Of a DNA stretch of 64,000 bases, positions 15,480 to 23,777 are shown one piece after another. The DNA is taken from the NCBI GenBank assembly GCA_002702655.1, contig PABB01000048.1, positions 105,642 to 169,641 of the forward strand, read 5' to 3'. The notes beneath the pieces were generated by a model. The model ran no database searches and was not told the DNA's origin. It saw only the letters and a program-made list of their open reading frames with translations. A program made the translations under genes and the position numbers. The stretch is from Planctomycetaceae bacterium (GTDB taxonomy: Bacteria > Planctomycetota > Planctomycetia > Pirellulales > Lacipirellulaceae). Position 1 is the first letter of the stretch, and the number at the start of each line of letters is the position of its first letter.

Positions 15480-17183
15480 TCAGCCGACGATCTCGCGGCG
15501 GCGGCTCACGTAGTCCCACACCACGTAGCGGTCCAGATCCGTCCCGGCGGTGAAAAACACGCGCCCCGTGGTCGACTCTGCCAGCCGATAGGCAAAGCGC
15601 ACGTCCTCTTCGGTTTGTGACCAACTGGGCAGCAGAAAAATGTTGATCGTGATCCCTTCACGACTGCACAGGCTGCCCTCGCGCATCGTGGCCTGCTCAG
15701 TCCGCGGGTCGGGCGGGTAGAGCATGTACAGCATCTGCTCTTCAAAATGAGCCGTCGGCAGCCCGTCGGTGATCAGCACAATCTGTCGATTGGGCGTGTC
15801 GCGGCTGGCCAGCAGACGCCGGGCGGTCGAGAGCCCGTGCTGGATGTTCGTGAAGTGCGGCGGAACCATGTGCTCGCTCACTTCCTCGCGGCTCATGTCA
15901 GCCCGCAGCCGCACGACCGGGTCGTACACCGTGACCGGTTTGGGCATCAGTTCGATGATCCGCCCCCGCTCGACCGGCCGGGCGAACGTGTGCATGTCGA
16001 TGAACTGCAGATAGTCGCCCGGGTACTCGCTGCGGATCAGCCCCTCCAGGGCCAGCGCCATTCGCTTGACGTTGATGTACTGCCCGTCGTAGCGCATCGA
16101 GCCGCTCATATCCATCACGACGCAGGTGGCGCACTTGGGATTGTTGCGCGTGCGGTGGATCACGATGTCGTCCTGATGCAGACGCACCGGGCCCCGCCCC
16201 GGGCCGCGGCGGATCATCGCGTTGACCAGCGAACCGGGAATGTCCATGTTGGCCACCGAGTCGCCAAACTCGTACGGCCGCGTCGATTGCAGCTCCACGG
16301 CGCCCTCGCCGACGACGGGGCCCGTATGCCGACCGCTGCGCGACGCCTGCAGGCTGCTGAACAGCCGCTCGAGCAGCTTGCCCTGAAAGATGCGGTACGC
16401 CTTGGGGGTGAGTTGGAAGCTGCCGCCGCGCTGCTCCAGGCCTTGCCGCTCGGCCATCTCGCGCAGGTAATCCTGCACCTGCTGCTGCAACGCGCCCAGC
16501 TGCTCCACGTCGCCCGGCTCGGCGAACTCGGCCAGCGCCTCCATGTCGATCACGCCGATCTGCGCCGTTTCGCGTGCTTCCTCGAGCTGCTTGATCAGCT
16601 CGTCGATTTTCTCCAGCTCTTCCTTGACCGCAATCGCCTGCGGGACGGTCATCGACTCGCGGCCGGTGAATTCGTACTTGGCGGCCAGTTGCTCGACTTG
16701 GTATTTGTCGCCCAGCGTTTCGATCAGCCCGACCAGCGAGCGGGCGAAGGGCGATTGGTCGTCGCCCGCGGCGTACCACAGTCGCTCCAACTCGCGGATC
16801 TGTTCCTGGTTCACCGCCTGGCGGAAGCGGTCGCGCTGTTTGCGCGGCGGATCGATGGCGCTGGCCTGCTGGCGGAACGCTTTTTCCGCGCGGCGACGGA
16901 CTTTGCGCGTCTCGTAGCGCTCGAGGATCTTCCGCTTGCGCTCGCGCAGCATCGCCAGCAGCGCGTCGATGCTGGGGCCCAACCCGGCGATCTGGCTGGG
17001 GTCGAGCCGCACCGCGCGGGCCAACTCCTCGGGCGTCAGCTCGCGGCGCTCGCCGAACATCAGCATGTGTTCAAACGCCGAGGAGACCATGTCGGGCGGC
17101 TCCTGCGTGGGGCTGGGGAACCGCTTGGGGTCGTACTGCTGGTAGGTGTGGATGACCCCGCCCAGCGTGTCGCGGTTGGCCAT
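15480..17183 (-). CDS. VWA-domain protein (CoxE/chelatase-like)
   Basis: A 567-residue cytoplasmic protein from the ATG at 17183. The N-terminal two thirds is highly charged and helical, with probable coiled coil around residues 75-110 and 190-215 (EELEKIDELIKQLEEARE). The C-terminal part is a von Willebrand A domain: CVVMDMSGSMRYD supplies the DxSxS metal site and TDGLPTA a later acidic position. Such VWA proteins commonly work with MoxR-type AAA ATPases in metal insertion or complex assembly (family knowledge), but no MoxR gene is in the window. Start choice: the longer frame has no family-like N-terminus. Confidence 0.8.
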   Translation of the reverse strand: MANRDTLGGVIHTYQQYDPKRFPSPTQEPPDMVSSAFEHMLMFGERRELTPEELARAVRLDPSQIAGLGPSIDALLAMLRERKRKILERYETRKVRRRAEKAFRQQASAIDPPRKQRDRFRQAVNQEQIRELERLWYAAGDDQSPFARSLVGLIETLGDKYQVEQLAAKYEFTGRESMTVPQAIAVKEELEKIDELIKQLEEARETAQIGVIDMEALAEFAEPGDVEQLGALQQQVQDYLREMAERQGLEQRGGSFQLTPKAYRIFQGKLLERLFSSLQASRSGRHTGPVVGEGAVELQSTRPYEFGDSVANMDIPGSLVNAMIRRGPGRGPVRLHQDDIVIHRTRNNPKCATCVVMDMSGSMRYDGQYINVKRMALALEGLIRSEYPGDYLQFIDMHTFARPVERGRIIELMPKPVTVYDPVVRLRADMSREEVSEHMVPPHFTNIQHGLSTARRLLASRDTPNRQIVLITDGLPTAHFEEQMLYMLYPPDPRTEQATMREGSLCSREGITINIFLLPSWSQTEEDVRFAYRLAESTTGRVFFTAGTDLDRYVVWDYVSRRREIVG

Positions 17184-17328
17184 GGTTGCCTCGTGGGGGC
17201 GTCGGGTTGTCTCGCAGGATGGGGCTGCCGCGGCCGCCGTCGCGATTCGCCGCGGGAGATTGTACCGCGATGCGGTGGGAAAAGTCACATTCTTGTCGAC
17301 GTGGGAATGGCGCAGTGCTGTTGCAGCG

Positions 17329-17403
17329 GGTGGCTGGGGACGCAGCGCAGCGGAGCCCCCAGGAATCTTCCTGGGGGCTCCCGTTGGTCGTCCCCAGCCA
17401 CCC
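17329..17403. repeat. Family-C long palindrome
   Basis: Arms GGTGGCTGGGGACG and CGTCCCCAGCCACC enclose an inner hairpin GCCCCCAGG ... CCTGGGGGC. Similar copies are at 50056, 56821 and 60081. Confidence 0.8.
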
Positions 17404-17427
17404 CGACGAAGCGCGCCGCGAGGAGAT

Positions 17428-17457
17428 TTGGCCTGGACAAGGCGTTCGGCCTACAAT
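17428..17457 (+). promoter_or_regulatory. Possible promoter of the first GDSL gene
   Basis: TTGGCC, an 18-base spacer and TACAAT (17452-17457), giving a leader of about 37 bases before the ATG at 17501. Confidence 0.4.
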
Positions 17458-17500
17458 GACGCTCCCGCCGCCAGCACCAGCCGGACAGTCGGAGCTGACC

Positions 17501-18619
17501 ATGATTCGCCGCACAATTGCCCCGACCGCAGCGCTGGCCGCGTGGTGCTGGGCGGCCGTTCTGCACGCCGCGCTGTTTAACAACATCGTGTCGTTGGGCG
17601 ACAGTCTGCAGGACGACACCGCTGGCACGCGCAGCCCCGTGGCCGCCGAGCACATCGCCGCGCGGCTGGGCGTGCCGTGGACCAAGTTGGCCAAATCGGG
17701 GGCCACGTCCGACGATTTGATTGCCGACGGCCAGCACACGACCGCCGCGGCGAACTTTGGCGACGGCGACCTGGCCATGCTGTGGATCGGCGGGAACGAC
17801 TTCTTCTACGCGTACTTCACAGTCGTCGTCGGTGGTTCGCTCACGGCGACGCTCGACGACGCGCAGGCGAACGTCGAGACGGCGCTCAGCACGCTCACCG
17901 GCGCCGGCATGGACGTCGTGCTCTTCAACCTGCCTGATATGGCGCAGGTGCCGCTGGTCGACGCCGCGGCGCCCGGGCTGATCGGCCAGCGCGAGCGGTT
18001 CCTCAGCGAGTACAGCCGGGCGTCGGCCGAGTGGGCGACGCGGATGCAGGCCCTCGGGCAACAGTACGGCGCGCCCGTGGTGGATGTATTCGGTTTGTTC
18101 AACGAGCGAATTGCCGATCCGGCGGCGCTTTCCATTCTCGACCATCCCGTGAACCTCGGTCCGCAGTACGGCGGGCAGTTCGATATCTTTGCGGATTCGA
18201 TCCACCCCTCGGCGTACGTGCAGGGCCTGATCGCCAACGCGGCAATCGACCAGATCAATTCGTTCTTCGCTGCCGCCGGCGCGATGCCGATCGCGCCGCT
18301 GACCGTGCCGGAGCTGGCCGAGTTGATTGGGTTGAGTGCGGGCGACTTCGACGAGAACGGCAAGGTGGACGCCACCGACCTGGCCGCGTGGCGGTCGGGC
18401 TTCGGCCTGGGAGCGCCGGGCGGCGACGTGGGCGCCCACGCCACGGGCGACGCGAACGACGACGACCGCGTGACCGGCGACGACTTTCTCATTTGGCAGC
18501 AACAAGTGCTAGCGAATCCCCCCGCCGCTGCCGGCATCGTCCCGGAACCGGCAACGGGGGCGCTGATTGTGCTGGCAGCGGGTTTGACCTGCCGCCGGCG
18601 TCGCTCGCAACGGCCGTAG
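17501..18619 (+). CDS. SGNH/GDSL hydrolase with dockerin-like repeats and PEP-CTERM
   Basis: A 372-residue exported protein. Signal peptide about residues 1-24. The SGNH fold shows block I SLGDSLQDD, block III GGNDFF, and block V DSIHPS; these supply Ser, Asn and Asp/His of a lipase or esterase. Residues about 285-330 have two dockerin-type calcium loops (DENGKVDATDLAAW and GDANDDDRVTGDDFLIW). The C-terminus VPEPATGALIVLAAGLTCRRRR is a PEP-CTERM sorting tag, normally removed by an exosortase with anchoring at the surface. A tandem paralogue follows. The ATG at 17501 begins the signal peptide; the longer frame is not needed. Confidence 0.88.
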   Translation: MIRRTIAPTAALAAWCWAAVLHAALFNNIVSLGDSLQDDTAGTRSPVAAEHIAARLGVPWTKLAKSGATSDDLIADGQHTTAAANFGDGDLAMLWIGGNDFFYAYFTVVVGGSLTATLDDAQANVETALSTLTGAGMDVVLFNLPDMAQVPLVDAAAPGLIGQRERFLSEYSRASAEWATRMQALGQQYGAPVVDVFGLFNERIADPAALSILDHPVNLGPQYGGQFDIFADSIHPSAYVQGLIANAAIDQINSFFAAAGAMPIAPLTVPELAELIGLSAGDFDENGKVDATDLAAWRSGFGLGAPGGDVGAHATGDANDDDRVTGDDFLIWQQQVLANPPAAAGIVPEPATGALIVLAAGLTCRRRRSQRP

Positions 18620-18761
18620 GACAAGTAGCCCCCTAGGGGTGGAGACACTGCGGCGACGCTGCGTCTGCAGGCCGCCCAATTTCAACCGCCTCCATCGCGT
18701 GCCGTCTGGCCATCACGTTCTCGCCGGCTCTCGACGGCTGTTCTCAATCGAAACAGCCGCG

Positions 18762-18767
18762 TAGAAT
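18762..18767 (+). promoter_or_regulatory. Possible -10 box of the second GDSL gene
   Basis: TAGAAT 41 bases before the ATG; no clear -35 at the right distance. An AGAGG sequence 8-12 bases before the ATG is a plausible ribosome site, which is uncommon in this window. Confidence 0.3.
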
Positions 18768-18808
18768 GCGGGTCCCGCACGGGACTCGTATCACAAGAGG
18801 TTTCGGTC

Positions 18809-19945
18809 ATGACTCGATACTTGCTCGCCCTGGGGGCCGCGCTGCTTGCGCTGGGCCCGCAGGGCGTCCTGTGCGCTGGACAGTTCAACAACGTCGTCTC
18901 GCTGGGCGATAGCCTGTTCGACGACAATCTGGGCAATCGCAGCCCCGTGGCCGCGGCGCACGTGGCCCATCAAATGGGCGTCCCGTGGACGAACTACGCC
19001 GTCTCGGGCGCCACGTCCGATGCGCTGCTGCGGCAGGGGCAGCACGCCGCGGCCGCGGCGAACTTTGGCGCCGGCGATTTGGCCCTGCTGTGGATTGGCG
19101 GCAACGATTTCTTCTACCAGGCGTCGCTGCCGATCACGCTGGGATTTGGCTACGAGCGCACGCTGGATGACGCAGCCGGCAACGTGGAGACAATCCTCAG
19201 CACCCTGCGCGGCGCGGGCATGGAGGTGGTCATGTTCAACCTGCCCGATATGTCGCGCGTGCCGTTTGTGGATCTGGCCGCAACCAATTTCCTGGGGCAG
19301 CGCCAGCGATGGCTCAACGAATATGCGGCCCTGTCGGTCGACTGGGCCGACACGCTCGACGCGCTGGGCGCCGAGTACGGCGCGCCGGTGGTCGACGTGT
19401 ACGGCATGTTCGCCGAGCGGGTGGCCGACCCCGACGCGTTTTCGATCATGGGGCATCAAGTCAACCTGGGCCCCAACTTCGGCGGGCAGTTCGACATCTT
19501 CAAAGACCCGATCCACCCCTCGGCCTACATCCAGGGGCTGGTCGCTAACGAAGCGATCGAGGTGATCAACGCCACGTTCAACACGCCGGGCGCCACGCCG
19601 GTCGAGCAGCTCAGCCAGGACAAGCTGGCGCAACTGATCGGCCTGCTCCCCAGCGACTTCGACGCCGACGGCCGCGTCACCCTCGGCGATCTGCTGACCT
19701 GGGAAGTCAACTTCGGCGCCAGCGGCATCGACTTTGAATTTGGCATCGACCTGCACCCGCTGGGCGACGCCAACGGCGACGGCTGGATCGGCGGCGGCGA
19801 CTTCTTAATCTGGCAGCGGCAAGCCAACGGCGGCACGGGTGCGACGCCTGTCCCCGAACCGACGACGCTGGGCTTGCTCGTCGCGGGCGCCATCGCCACG
19901 GCCGCGACAGCGACCAGCCGCGGCCGACGTGCACGGCGCGCGTAG
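18809..19945 (+). CDS. SGNH/GDSL hydrolase with dockerin-like repeats and PEP-CTERM, tandem paralogue
   Basis: A 378-residue exported protein closely similar to the gene before it: SLGDSLFDD, WIGGNDFFY, DPIHPSAY, and shared stretches such as AANFGAGDLALLWIGGND and FNLPDMSRVPFVD. Signal peptide about residues 1-23. Dockerin-like loops at about 285-340 (DADGRVTLGDLLTW, GDANGDGWIGGGDFLIW) and a PEP-CTERM tail (VPEPTTLGLLVAGAIATA then arginines). The pair arose by tandem duplication. Both are predicted surface lipases or esterases; the substrate is unknown. No exosortase lies in the window. Confidence 0.88.
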   Translation: MTRYLLALGAALLALGPQGVLCAGQFNNVVSLGDSLFDDNLGNRSPVAAAHVAHQMGVPWTNYAVSGATSDALLRQGQHAAAAANFGAGDLALLWIGGNDFFYQASLPITLGFGYERTLDDAAGNVETILSTLRGAGMEVVMFNLPDMSRVPFVDLAATNFLGQRQRWLNEYAALSVDWADTLDALGAEYGAPVVDVYGMFAERVADPDAFSIMGHQVNLGPNFGGQFDIFKDPIHPSAYIQGLVANEAIEVINATFNTPGATPVEQLSQDKLAQLIGLLPSDFDADGRVTLGDLLTWEVNFGASGIDFEFGIDLHPLGDANGDGWIGGGDFLIWQRQANGGTGATPVPEPTTLGLLVAGAIATAATATSRGRRARRA

Positions 19946-20603
19946 CGAGCGCGACCTGAACTCGCCGCCCTCACGAAGCGGAACCGCCAAGGACGCTAAG
20001 TGCGCCAGGCTTTGGGTGAACTGCAGCGGACTGAACCACAACGGCACGACGAGCACGACGCCCGGCAACGGCGCCTGCCTTCGGCCAGCAACCAATCGCC
20101 AACTGCCACTTGCCGCCAGCCGACTGCCACATTGGCCTGAAAGGCCAACCTACGAAAGCCCAGGGCGCAGCCCTGGGTCTGCCGGACCCGTCGATTCGGA
20201 AGCCCTGAAAGGGCGCGCTCCACTTTGCCCCAGGACCTCCGGTCCCGTCGTGACCCACATTTCCAACTCTCCCGGAGGGAGAATCTGAAAGGGTCGGCCG
20301 GACAGGTCGCCCGCAGTCCCGTCAGGGACGGCTGAGAGCCCGTCGCCTGGCGGTCCGCGTCAGTCGTCCCTGACGGGACTTCCGCTTCCTATTGCTTTTG
20401 CTCTCCCAGCGATGAATCGCTGGGCTATTCTCATTATCGTCCCTCCGGGACGATTCGGCACGCACCTCGAAGTGCGGGTCGTGACAACCCGTCGGCCCTG
20501 GCTACATACTGACGCCCATGACGGGGCGACTCACACCTGCATGATGCTCTCGAGCGGTGAGAGGAAACGCCACGGACGAGGCGCGGCGCATTTGGCGCGG
20601 GAA
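19946..20603. repeat. Intergenic cluster of small palindromes
   Basis: No gene seen. A GAACCGCCAAGGACGCTAAG repeat is at about 19980-20000. From about 20130 to 20480 short palindromes follow one another: GGCCTGAAAGGCC, CCCAGGGCGCAGCCCTGGG, TCCCGTCAGGGACG with its mirror CGTCCCTGACGGGA, CAGCGATGAATCGCTG and CGTCCCTCCGGGACG. These look like a mosaic of dispersed planctomycete repeats at the 3' ends of two converging genes. Confidence 0.65.
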
Positions 20604-21551
20604 TCAAACCGACGCGTGGCGGCGCGTTGCCAGATACCAAGCCGCACTGAACACGAGCAGCAGGCACTGCGCGGCAGCGGCGGGCTCGGGGATGCGACTG
20701 GCTACGCGAAAACCTAAAGTCCGCGACTCGACCGTCGGCGACGCCGTCGCGCCGTCCGTCGAGGCCAATGCAGTCTGCGTAGTATCCCAATTTCCACCGC
20801 GTCCAAAACGAGCTCCAATTGGGTCCGAGAATCCCCCGTATGGCGTTTCCTGCCATTCGGTCACATTGCCGCCTTGAGCCATTGTGCCCAGCGGACTCAG
20901 TCCGCCTGCTTGCATGATGGCGGCCGGGCCCGTGATCTCGGACTGCGAGAACACGGCTGTCCCCGCGTCGGTCCCACTGGTCACCGGAATCGGATCCGTG
21001 TTACTTCCACTTGGATAATCCCAATACGCTACAGCATTTGGATCATAATAGGCCGCCTTGTACCACTCGTCGACCGTCGGCAGAAAGTACAGCGACTCGG
21101 CGTTTCGCAGGGGGTTGTCTGAATTGTAGCCCGCGTCCCCCGGCGCCCAGAACTGCAGATCGCCGCCGCCATCGAACTTGTAGGCCGGCGCGTTTCCCGT
21201 GCTGGTGTTGAGCCAATTGGCAAACTTCGCCGCTTCGAGCCAGGAGACGCTCGTTGCGGGTTTGTCGGGACCGCGGCCGTCGTGCGAGATTCCCAACCCG
21301 CCCAGGGCGTTGGCCGCATCGATCATCTGTTCGGAGACTTCGTACACGCCGATGCGGTACTGGTGGTCGACCGCGCCGACGGCGGACGGAAAACCCGTCA
21401 GGTCGGGGGCGTTCCCCGGACTGCCGACGGTCACGAAGTCAATCGAGAAGGCGTCCACTCCGGCGCCGAACGAGTCGCACCGCGCGAAGTTTGGTGCGGT
21501 TGCAGCAACCGCCAAGAGCGTGGCGGTTGAAAGAAGACGAGAGCCAATCAT
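20604..21551 (-). CDS. SUMF1/formylglycine-generating-like protein with PEP-CTERM
   Basis: A 315-residue exported protein. Signal peptide about residues 1-25. The middle has the SUMF1/FGE-sulfatase (C-type-lectin-like) pattern: YRIGVYEVSEQM, PATSVSWLEAAKFANWLN, LPTVDEWYKAAYYDP, GGNVTEWQETPYG and GRGGNWD. The cysteines used by true formylglycine-generating enzymes are not visible, so a binding or non-enzymatic role is more likely. The tail IPEPAAAAQCLLLVFSAAWYLATRR is a PEP-CTERM sorting signal. Such proteins are abundant in planctomycetes. Confidence 0.85.
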   Translation of the reverse strand: MIGSRLLSTATLLAVAATAPNFARCDSFGAGVDAFSIDFVTVGSPGNAPDLTGFPSAVGAVDHQYRIGVYEVSEQMIDAANALGGLGISHDGRGPDKPATSVSWLEAAKFANWLNTSTGNAPAYKFDGGGDLQFWAPGDAGYNSDNPLRNAESLYFLPTVDEWYKAAYYDPNAVAYWDYPSGSNTDPIPVTSGTDAGTAVFSQSEITGPAAIMQAGGLSPLGTMAQGGNVTEWQETPYGGFSDPIGARFGRGGNWDTTQTALASTDGATASPTVESRTLGFRVASRIPEPAAAAQCLLLVFSAAWYLATRRHASV

Positions 21552-21805
21552 GGCGGCACCTACAAGTTAGAGCTTTCAACTGATGACACGGGACGCTTTA
21601 TCCCCCCCGCGCCCTCCAACTTTGGCGGCACAATGGTGAATTGTAGCAGAAGAAACGGCACGGCCCCAACAAAATGCTCGCTGCATGCCGGTACGAGGCC
21701 AAGCCACAGGACGGCCGGGCCGGCGGCCACCTTCTCAGGGTTCGCCAACGTGGACGTGCGCCTGCCGCGCCTGCGAATTCTCTCGCCGTCCCTCGTGCCA
21801 GGTGC

Positions 21806-21811
21806 TATACT
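21806..21811 (+). promoter_or_regulatory. -10 box of the second toxin-antitoxin operon
   Basis: TATACT ends 6 bases before the antitoxin ATG, predicting a leaderless transcript. No strong -35. Confidence 0.45.
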
Positions 21812-21817
21812 TCCAGC

Positions 21818-22072
21818 ATGAGCGACTCCCCCATCACGCCCGAGACGGAATTGGCCCTCGAACAAGCCGGCGGGCCATTGGAGATTATCGGGCAGCGCGG
21901 CAAGTACGTTGTCATGCGCACCGACGTTTATGACGCCATGCTCGGCGTCAGCGACGACGATGCGGCCGAGACGCTCGCTACTGTGAGGCGCGGCTTGGCG
22001 GATGTCGACGCGGGACGCACCGTGGGCGAAGCCGAGGCGTTTGCGCGGCTCCGGTCTCGTTATGCCTCGTAA
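21818..22072 (+). CDS. Antitoxin, Phd/YefM-like
   Basis: An 84-residue protein. The segment LEIIGQRGKYVVMRTDVYDAML resembles the DNA-binding half of Phd/YefM antitoxins (PF02604 type), and the C-terminal helix is acidic and would neutralise the toxin. It overlaps the downstream toxin by 11 bases, the usual TA arrangement. Start: ATG at 21818, supported by the adjacent -10 box. Family placement is by pattern only. Confidence 0.75.
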   Translation: MSDSPITPETELALEQAGGPLEIIGQRGKYVVMRTDVYDAMLGVSDDDAAETLATVRRGLADVDAGRTVGEAEAFARLRSRYAS

Positions 22073-22370
22073 GCTTGTTCTCTCCGAAGAGGCGCTTCGC
22101 CAGATCGAAGCGATCGGCGATTACATTGCGCGAGACTCGCCCGAACAGGCTTTGCGGTGGGTCAATCGGCTGCACGCGTTCGTTCTCTCGCTCCCCGAGC
22201 AGCCGCTGGCTTATCAAGTCCTCTATGGCCCCGACGAAGCAGGACGCGAAGTCCGTCAAGCTTTGTTCGGCGTCTACCGCATTCTCTACGAAGTGAGCAA
22301 CGAGGCGGTCTACGTGCTCACCGTACGACACGGAGCACGGCAGCCGCTCGGCCCGGACGAACTGAAATGA
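22062..22370 (+). CDS. RelE/ParE-family toxin
   Basis: A 102-residue protein: LVLSEEALRQIEAIGDYIARDSPEQALRWVNRLHAFVLSL, then GREVRQALFGVYRILYEVSNEAVYVLTVRHGAR, the typical ParE/RelE layout of two helices followed by a beta-sheet with Arg and Tyr near the end. Members inhibit gyrase (ParE) or cut mRNA (RelE); which applies here cannot be decided. Start: ATG at 22062, overlapping the antitoxin; the longer upstream frame is out of keeping with the family. Confidence 0.86.
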   Translation: MPRKLVLSEEALRQIEAIGDYIARDSPEQALRWVNRLHAFVLSLPEQPLAYQVLYGPDEAGREVRQALFGVYRILYEVSNEAVYVLTVRHGARQPLGPDELK

Positions 22371-22842
22371 CCTCGCAGCAGTTACGGCTTCGGCGCGGCA
22401 ACACTCTCCGCTGCGGTTCTTCCGGATCGATTTCACTGGAAAATGAGCCACGCGATCGCGTAGAGTGAACCTGCTGCGCGCTGCATTCGACGCGGCCAAG
22501 CGGCCGGCGAGCGTTCACGAGCGCGGCAGCGTGACTTTTGCTCAGCGAGACACGTTTTGCTAGCAAAACTCCCGACGGACGCCACGGCGCCCGGCACACA
22601 AGTCGTTGGCTGGTTGTGAGTTCCGCAGTCTGCGGCCGCGTCGATGTCTTGAGTTTTGCTCCGAAATTCGCGTTTCGGTGCAAAAGCAGAAGTCGAGCAA
22701 AACTCGCCGTCGGCAGACCGCGGCTTGGCGGCGTGCAGATAACCAGCACTGCACAGAAGCAGCGCACAAAAATAGCTGGCCGGTTTGTTGAACCGGCCGG
22801 CTGCTCCTTCGCCCGGAGGCGTCGTTGCTCAGATTTGTCGAT
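22371..22842. other. Intergenic region, no gene seen
   Basis: The stretch between the toxin and the DUF2383 gene contains several short inverted GCAAAACT/AGTTTTGC motifs (around 22545-22570 and 22652-22710) but no credible coding frame and no RNA gene that I recognise. Confidence 0.5.
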
Positions 22843-23313
22843 CTATTTCTTCGCGTAGCTGTCGCGGAGGTCGCGGATTTTGTCGTGACCTTCCTTGACC
22901 TTGGCGTACTGGGCGGTCAGCACGTCGTTCATCGCACTGCCCGCGGTTTCGGTGAGTACGTCTTCGTATGCCTCCTTGATGTGATCTTCGCCCCGCTCGG
23001 CTTCGGCCAAGATGGCGTGGGCGTCTCCGCCGTTGAGTTTCCCGCGGATGTTGATCCAGACGCGGTGCAATTTAGCCGCGACGCTGCCGTCGTCCTGGGC
23101 GTCTTCATTGTTGATCTCCACGTAGTTCTGCAGTTCGGTCGCTTGGGCCGATCGGCAATCGCCGATCTCGCGGAACAGCTTCGACAGACGCTCGTCGGCG
23201 AGTTCCTCAGCCGACTCGTGAAAGCCGTTGTACGAATCGATGTTTGCCTGAATCAAATCCTGCAGCTTCGCGATCGTGGATTCTTTGAGGTCGTATTTGG
23301 TTTCGACAGCCAT
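22843..23313 (-). CDS. DUF2383 (PA2169-type) four-helix protein
   Basis: A 156-residue helical protein from the ATG at 23313, which has an unusually good ribosome site (AAGGAG, 7 bases before). KYDLKESTIAKLQDLIQANIDSYNGFHESAEEL and later EDHIKEAYEDVL match the DUF2383/PA2169 family of ferritin-like four-helix bundles. Cytoplasmic; role unknown, with stress-related roles suggested for relatives. The long upstream extension of the frame is not used. Confidence 0.82.
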   Translation of the reverse strand: MAVETKYDLKESTIAKLQDLIQANIDSYNGFHESAEELADERLSKLFREIGDCRSAQATELQNYVEINNEDAQDDGSVAAKLHRVWINIRGKLNGGDAHAILAEAERGEDHIKEAYEDVLTETAGSAMNDVLTAQYAKVKEGHDKIRDLRDSYAKK

Positions 23314-23777
23314 GAATATCTCCTTGTGGGATGCAATCTGTGTAAGTCGCACGCGGCACGGCATGCACAGGAAATGGGATGCAATCTCCATACCAGCGCG
23401 GTTTGCCGCGTTTTTCGGTGCGAGTCCGACGCGGATTGGTTACTTGCCGCCCACGGTGGCGGAAGGGCAACCTGCGCGTGTTCCCTGCTAGCAGCGGCAA
23501 CACGCGTTGGCGTGGCGGAGGTGAGCGTTCGCACTTTTGAGGGTTGGGAGATGGTTTCCCGCCCCCTTCTTGCCCCGGATAGGAACTGAAATGCACGGCG
23601 ACGGAATCGGCATCTCGAACCTCGCCCACGACGGTCGTTACAATCCCGTTGCGCGATTGAAATTGTCGCGCGGCAGCGCCCTGGGATAGAAAGCAGACAG
23701 AGGCAGGAGCAGCGGCGAGTCGCGCCTGCCGCTCACACGAAGACGCGCTTCTTTTCTCTCACTCAAGGAACCTCAAG
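23314..23777. other. Divergent intergenic region
   Basis: The region between two divergent genes holds a 13-base direct repeat, TGGGATGCAATCT, at about 23327 and 23373, close upstream of the DUF2383 gene. It may be an operator or leader duplication. No gene seen; the rest is featureless. Confidence 0.45.
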
